Assembly (NCBI RefSeq): GCF_030151085.1
Contig: NZ_JASLER010000101.1
Location: forward strand, 1 to 16,297
Length of the DNA stretch: 16,297 nt
Direction of reading: 5' to 3'
Source: Bacteroides sp.
GTDB lineage: Bacteria > Bacteroidota > Bacteroidia > Bacteroidales > Bacteroidaceae
In this document: positions 14,913 through 16,297 of the stretch, piece by piece
Position numbering within the stretch: the first letter of the stretch is position 1
Layout of the letters: each line of letters opens with the position of its first letter
Made by a program: the position numbers and the translations under genes
Notes under the pieces: model-generated
The model's database searches: none
Told to the model about the DNA's origin: nothing
Seen by the model: the letters and a program-made list of their open reading frames with translations, nothing else

Positions 14913-16289
14913 ATGAAAGCAAGAAATATATTATTATCTATATTGGGAACCTTAATTGTTCCCATCTATTTGACCTCCTGCGGAGAAGACCGTTGGCCTG
15001 CATACGCCGCTGAAACCGCTACCGACCGCTGGATTGACGATAGCATGCGGGTATGGTACTATTGGAATGAAGAAATGCCACCCAGCAAGGAAGTGAACTA
15101 TTTCTTAGAACCATTCAAGTTCTTTTCATCCATACTATCTAAAAAAGATGGAAAAAACAGTGTACCTTATTCTACCATAGACAGCCTTGTCAATGTAACC
15201 CGAAGCATTCCATATACGGACAAAAGCTACGGTTTCCAGTTCACCATCGACCGGGTAGAAGACAATGATACCGCATACTACGCGCACATACTTTATGTTG
15301 CCCAAAACAGCCCTGCTTCCGCCATTAACATGGAAAGAGGTGACTGGATTATGGATATGAACGGTGAACCCATCACCAAGAAAAACTTCGCTGCGCTCTA
15401 CGGAAGCGGTGCCATGAAACTCACAGTAGGTTATTATGACGTGCCAGGCGATACAATCATAGCCTATAAAGTTCCCAGGGAAATAGCAGCAGCACGTGCC
15501 GTCAACGACAATCCGGTATTTTATAAAAATGTATATGAAAGAGCCGGCAAACGTATCGGTTACTTAGTTTACAACCATTTCAGTGCAGGCATTACCGATA
15601 ATAGCAATGAATATAACAACGATTTACGCAGTGCCTCCCAATATTTTGCATCCAATCAAATAAACGATTTCGTATTGGATTTACGCTATAATAATGGTGG
15701 CTTACTCTCCTGTGCTGAGTTAATGTGTGCCTTGCTTGCCCCCGCCGACAAACTCGGGCAGGAACTTGGATTTCTGGAATTCAACACTCGCTTCAACCCA
15801 CGGCAAGTTCCCTTCAACTTGGATGCCAACCTTATACAAAACGGAGCAAACTTAAACTTGAATACCCTCTACGTCATCACCAGCGATCAAACAGCTTCTG
15901 CTTCCGAAATGGTAATCAACTGTCTGAAACCGTTTATGCAGAAAGTGGTTTTGATAGGTAGTACCACCGAAGGAAAGAATGTAGGCTCCAGAGCATTTAG
16001 TAGTCCGGAGTTAATGATTACAATGAGTCCCATTATTTGTATGATTTATAACTCAAAAAGTGAGTCGGATTATGATAAAGGTTTCAAGCCTGATTATGCA
16101 ATTAATGAGAACAGTAATCTGGCGCAGTTCCTGCCATTTGGCGATCCCAACGAATTGCTACTGAGCACAGCACTCGGTATTATAGACGGAAGCATAGAAT
16201 TGGATAAAAAAGAAACCCGCTCCCTGAAAGTCACTACTATTGCTAACTCGATTGAAAAACGTGCTAGCCATGCAGTACGCATCAAATAA
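14913..16289 (+). CDS. S41-family (C-terminal processing-like) peptidase lipoprotein
   Basis: From the ATG at 14913 the protein has 458 residues; an upstream ATG at 14865 adds 16 residues that spoil the signal peptide and lies before the promoter box. Residues 1-22 are a lipoprotein signal peptide with lipobox YLTSC (19-23), lipidated on C23, so it should be anchored in the outer or inner membrane facing the periplasm or surface. A helical N-terminal part (36-100) precedes a PDZ-like segment with YVAQNSPASAINMERGDWIM (128-147) and MNGEPI (149-154). The S41 core has IGYLVYNHFS (215-224), FVLDLRYNNGG (253-263), nucleophile S329 in SDQTASASE (324-332) and general base K355 in STTEGKNVGS (350-359). 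Spacing of Ser to Lys is 26 residues, near the 25 known in CtpA. Substrate unknown. It is divergent from metY. The catalytic pair looks intact. Confidence 0.92.
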   Translation: MKARNILLSILGTLIVPIYLTSCGEDRWPAYAAETATDRWIDDSMRVWYYWNEEMPPSKEVNYFLEPFKFFSSILSKKDGKNSVPYSTIDSLVNVTRSIPYTDKSYGFQFTIDRVEDNDTAYYAHILYVAQNSPASAINMERGDWIMDMNGEPITKKNFAALYGSGAMKLTVGYYDVPGDTIIAYKVPREIAAARAVNDNPVFYKNVYERAGKRIGYLVYNHFSAGITDNSNEYNNDLRSASQYFASNQINDFVLDLRYNNGGLLSCAELMCALLAPADKLGQELGFLEFNTRFNPRQVPFNLDANLIQNGANLNLNTLYVITSDQTASASEMVINCLKPFMQKVVLIGSTTEGKNVGSRAFSSPELMITMSPIICMIYNSKSESDYDKGFKPDYAINENSNLAQFLPFGDPNELLLSTALGIIDGSIELDKKETRSLKVTTIANSIEKRASHAVRIK

Positions 16290-16297
16290 AAAGCATT

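Overview
The window looks like a chromosomal segment of a gut Bacteroides (Bacteroidales). The reasons are: several exact matches to the Bacteroides -7 promoter box TAnnTTTG, no Shine-Dalgarno-like sequence before most starts, moderate-to-low G+C, and family content typical of the group (fimbrillin/FISUMP protein, DUF4251 protein, hybrid kinase, HTCS-like regulator with AraC output, S41 lipoprotein peptidase, MetY, KdgK). I cannot name the species from sequence alone.

Layout. (1) 1-1441 holds the 3' part of a fimbrillin-like surface protein whose C-terminal FISUMP-like half is far more A+T-rich than the part before it. (2) 1442-2051 is a gene-free stretch, then a strongly structured RNA leader ending in an intrinsic terminator, then a 70-residue helix-turn-helix protein. 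(3) 2111-7021, minus strand, holds two signalling genes: a soluble hybrid histidine kinase with about five PAS domains, and a membrane-anchored HTCS-like protein (degenerate kinase, receiver, AraC) that has lost the periplasmic sensor and the histidine of the H-box. (4) 7477-9404, plus strand, holds an MFS exporter and a small DUF975-like membrane protein, each with its own promoter-like site. (5) 9502-10575, minus, is the KDG kinase, sharing a strong hairpin terminator with the preceding gene. (6) 10805-12141, plus, is a secreted DUF4251 protein, a strong terminator, and an orphan NarL/FixJ-type response regulator. (7) 12132-14753, minus, is the tRNA 2-thiouridylase mnmA and the sulfhydrylase metY, separated by an A+T-rich spacer with a 22-bp-periodic repeat. 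(8) 14913-16289, plus, is an S41 lipoprotein peptidase divergent from metY.

The genes do not form one pathway. The two signalling genes are the most plausible functional pair: one has a complete kinase but no DNA-binding output, the other has an output but a kinase that looks dead. The strongest candidates for something undescribed are the leader/terminator RNA before the HTH gene, the sensorless kinase-dead HTCS, and the phased repeat upstream of mnmA. All functional readings are inference from motifs; no searches were run.
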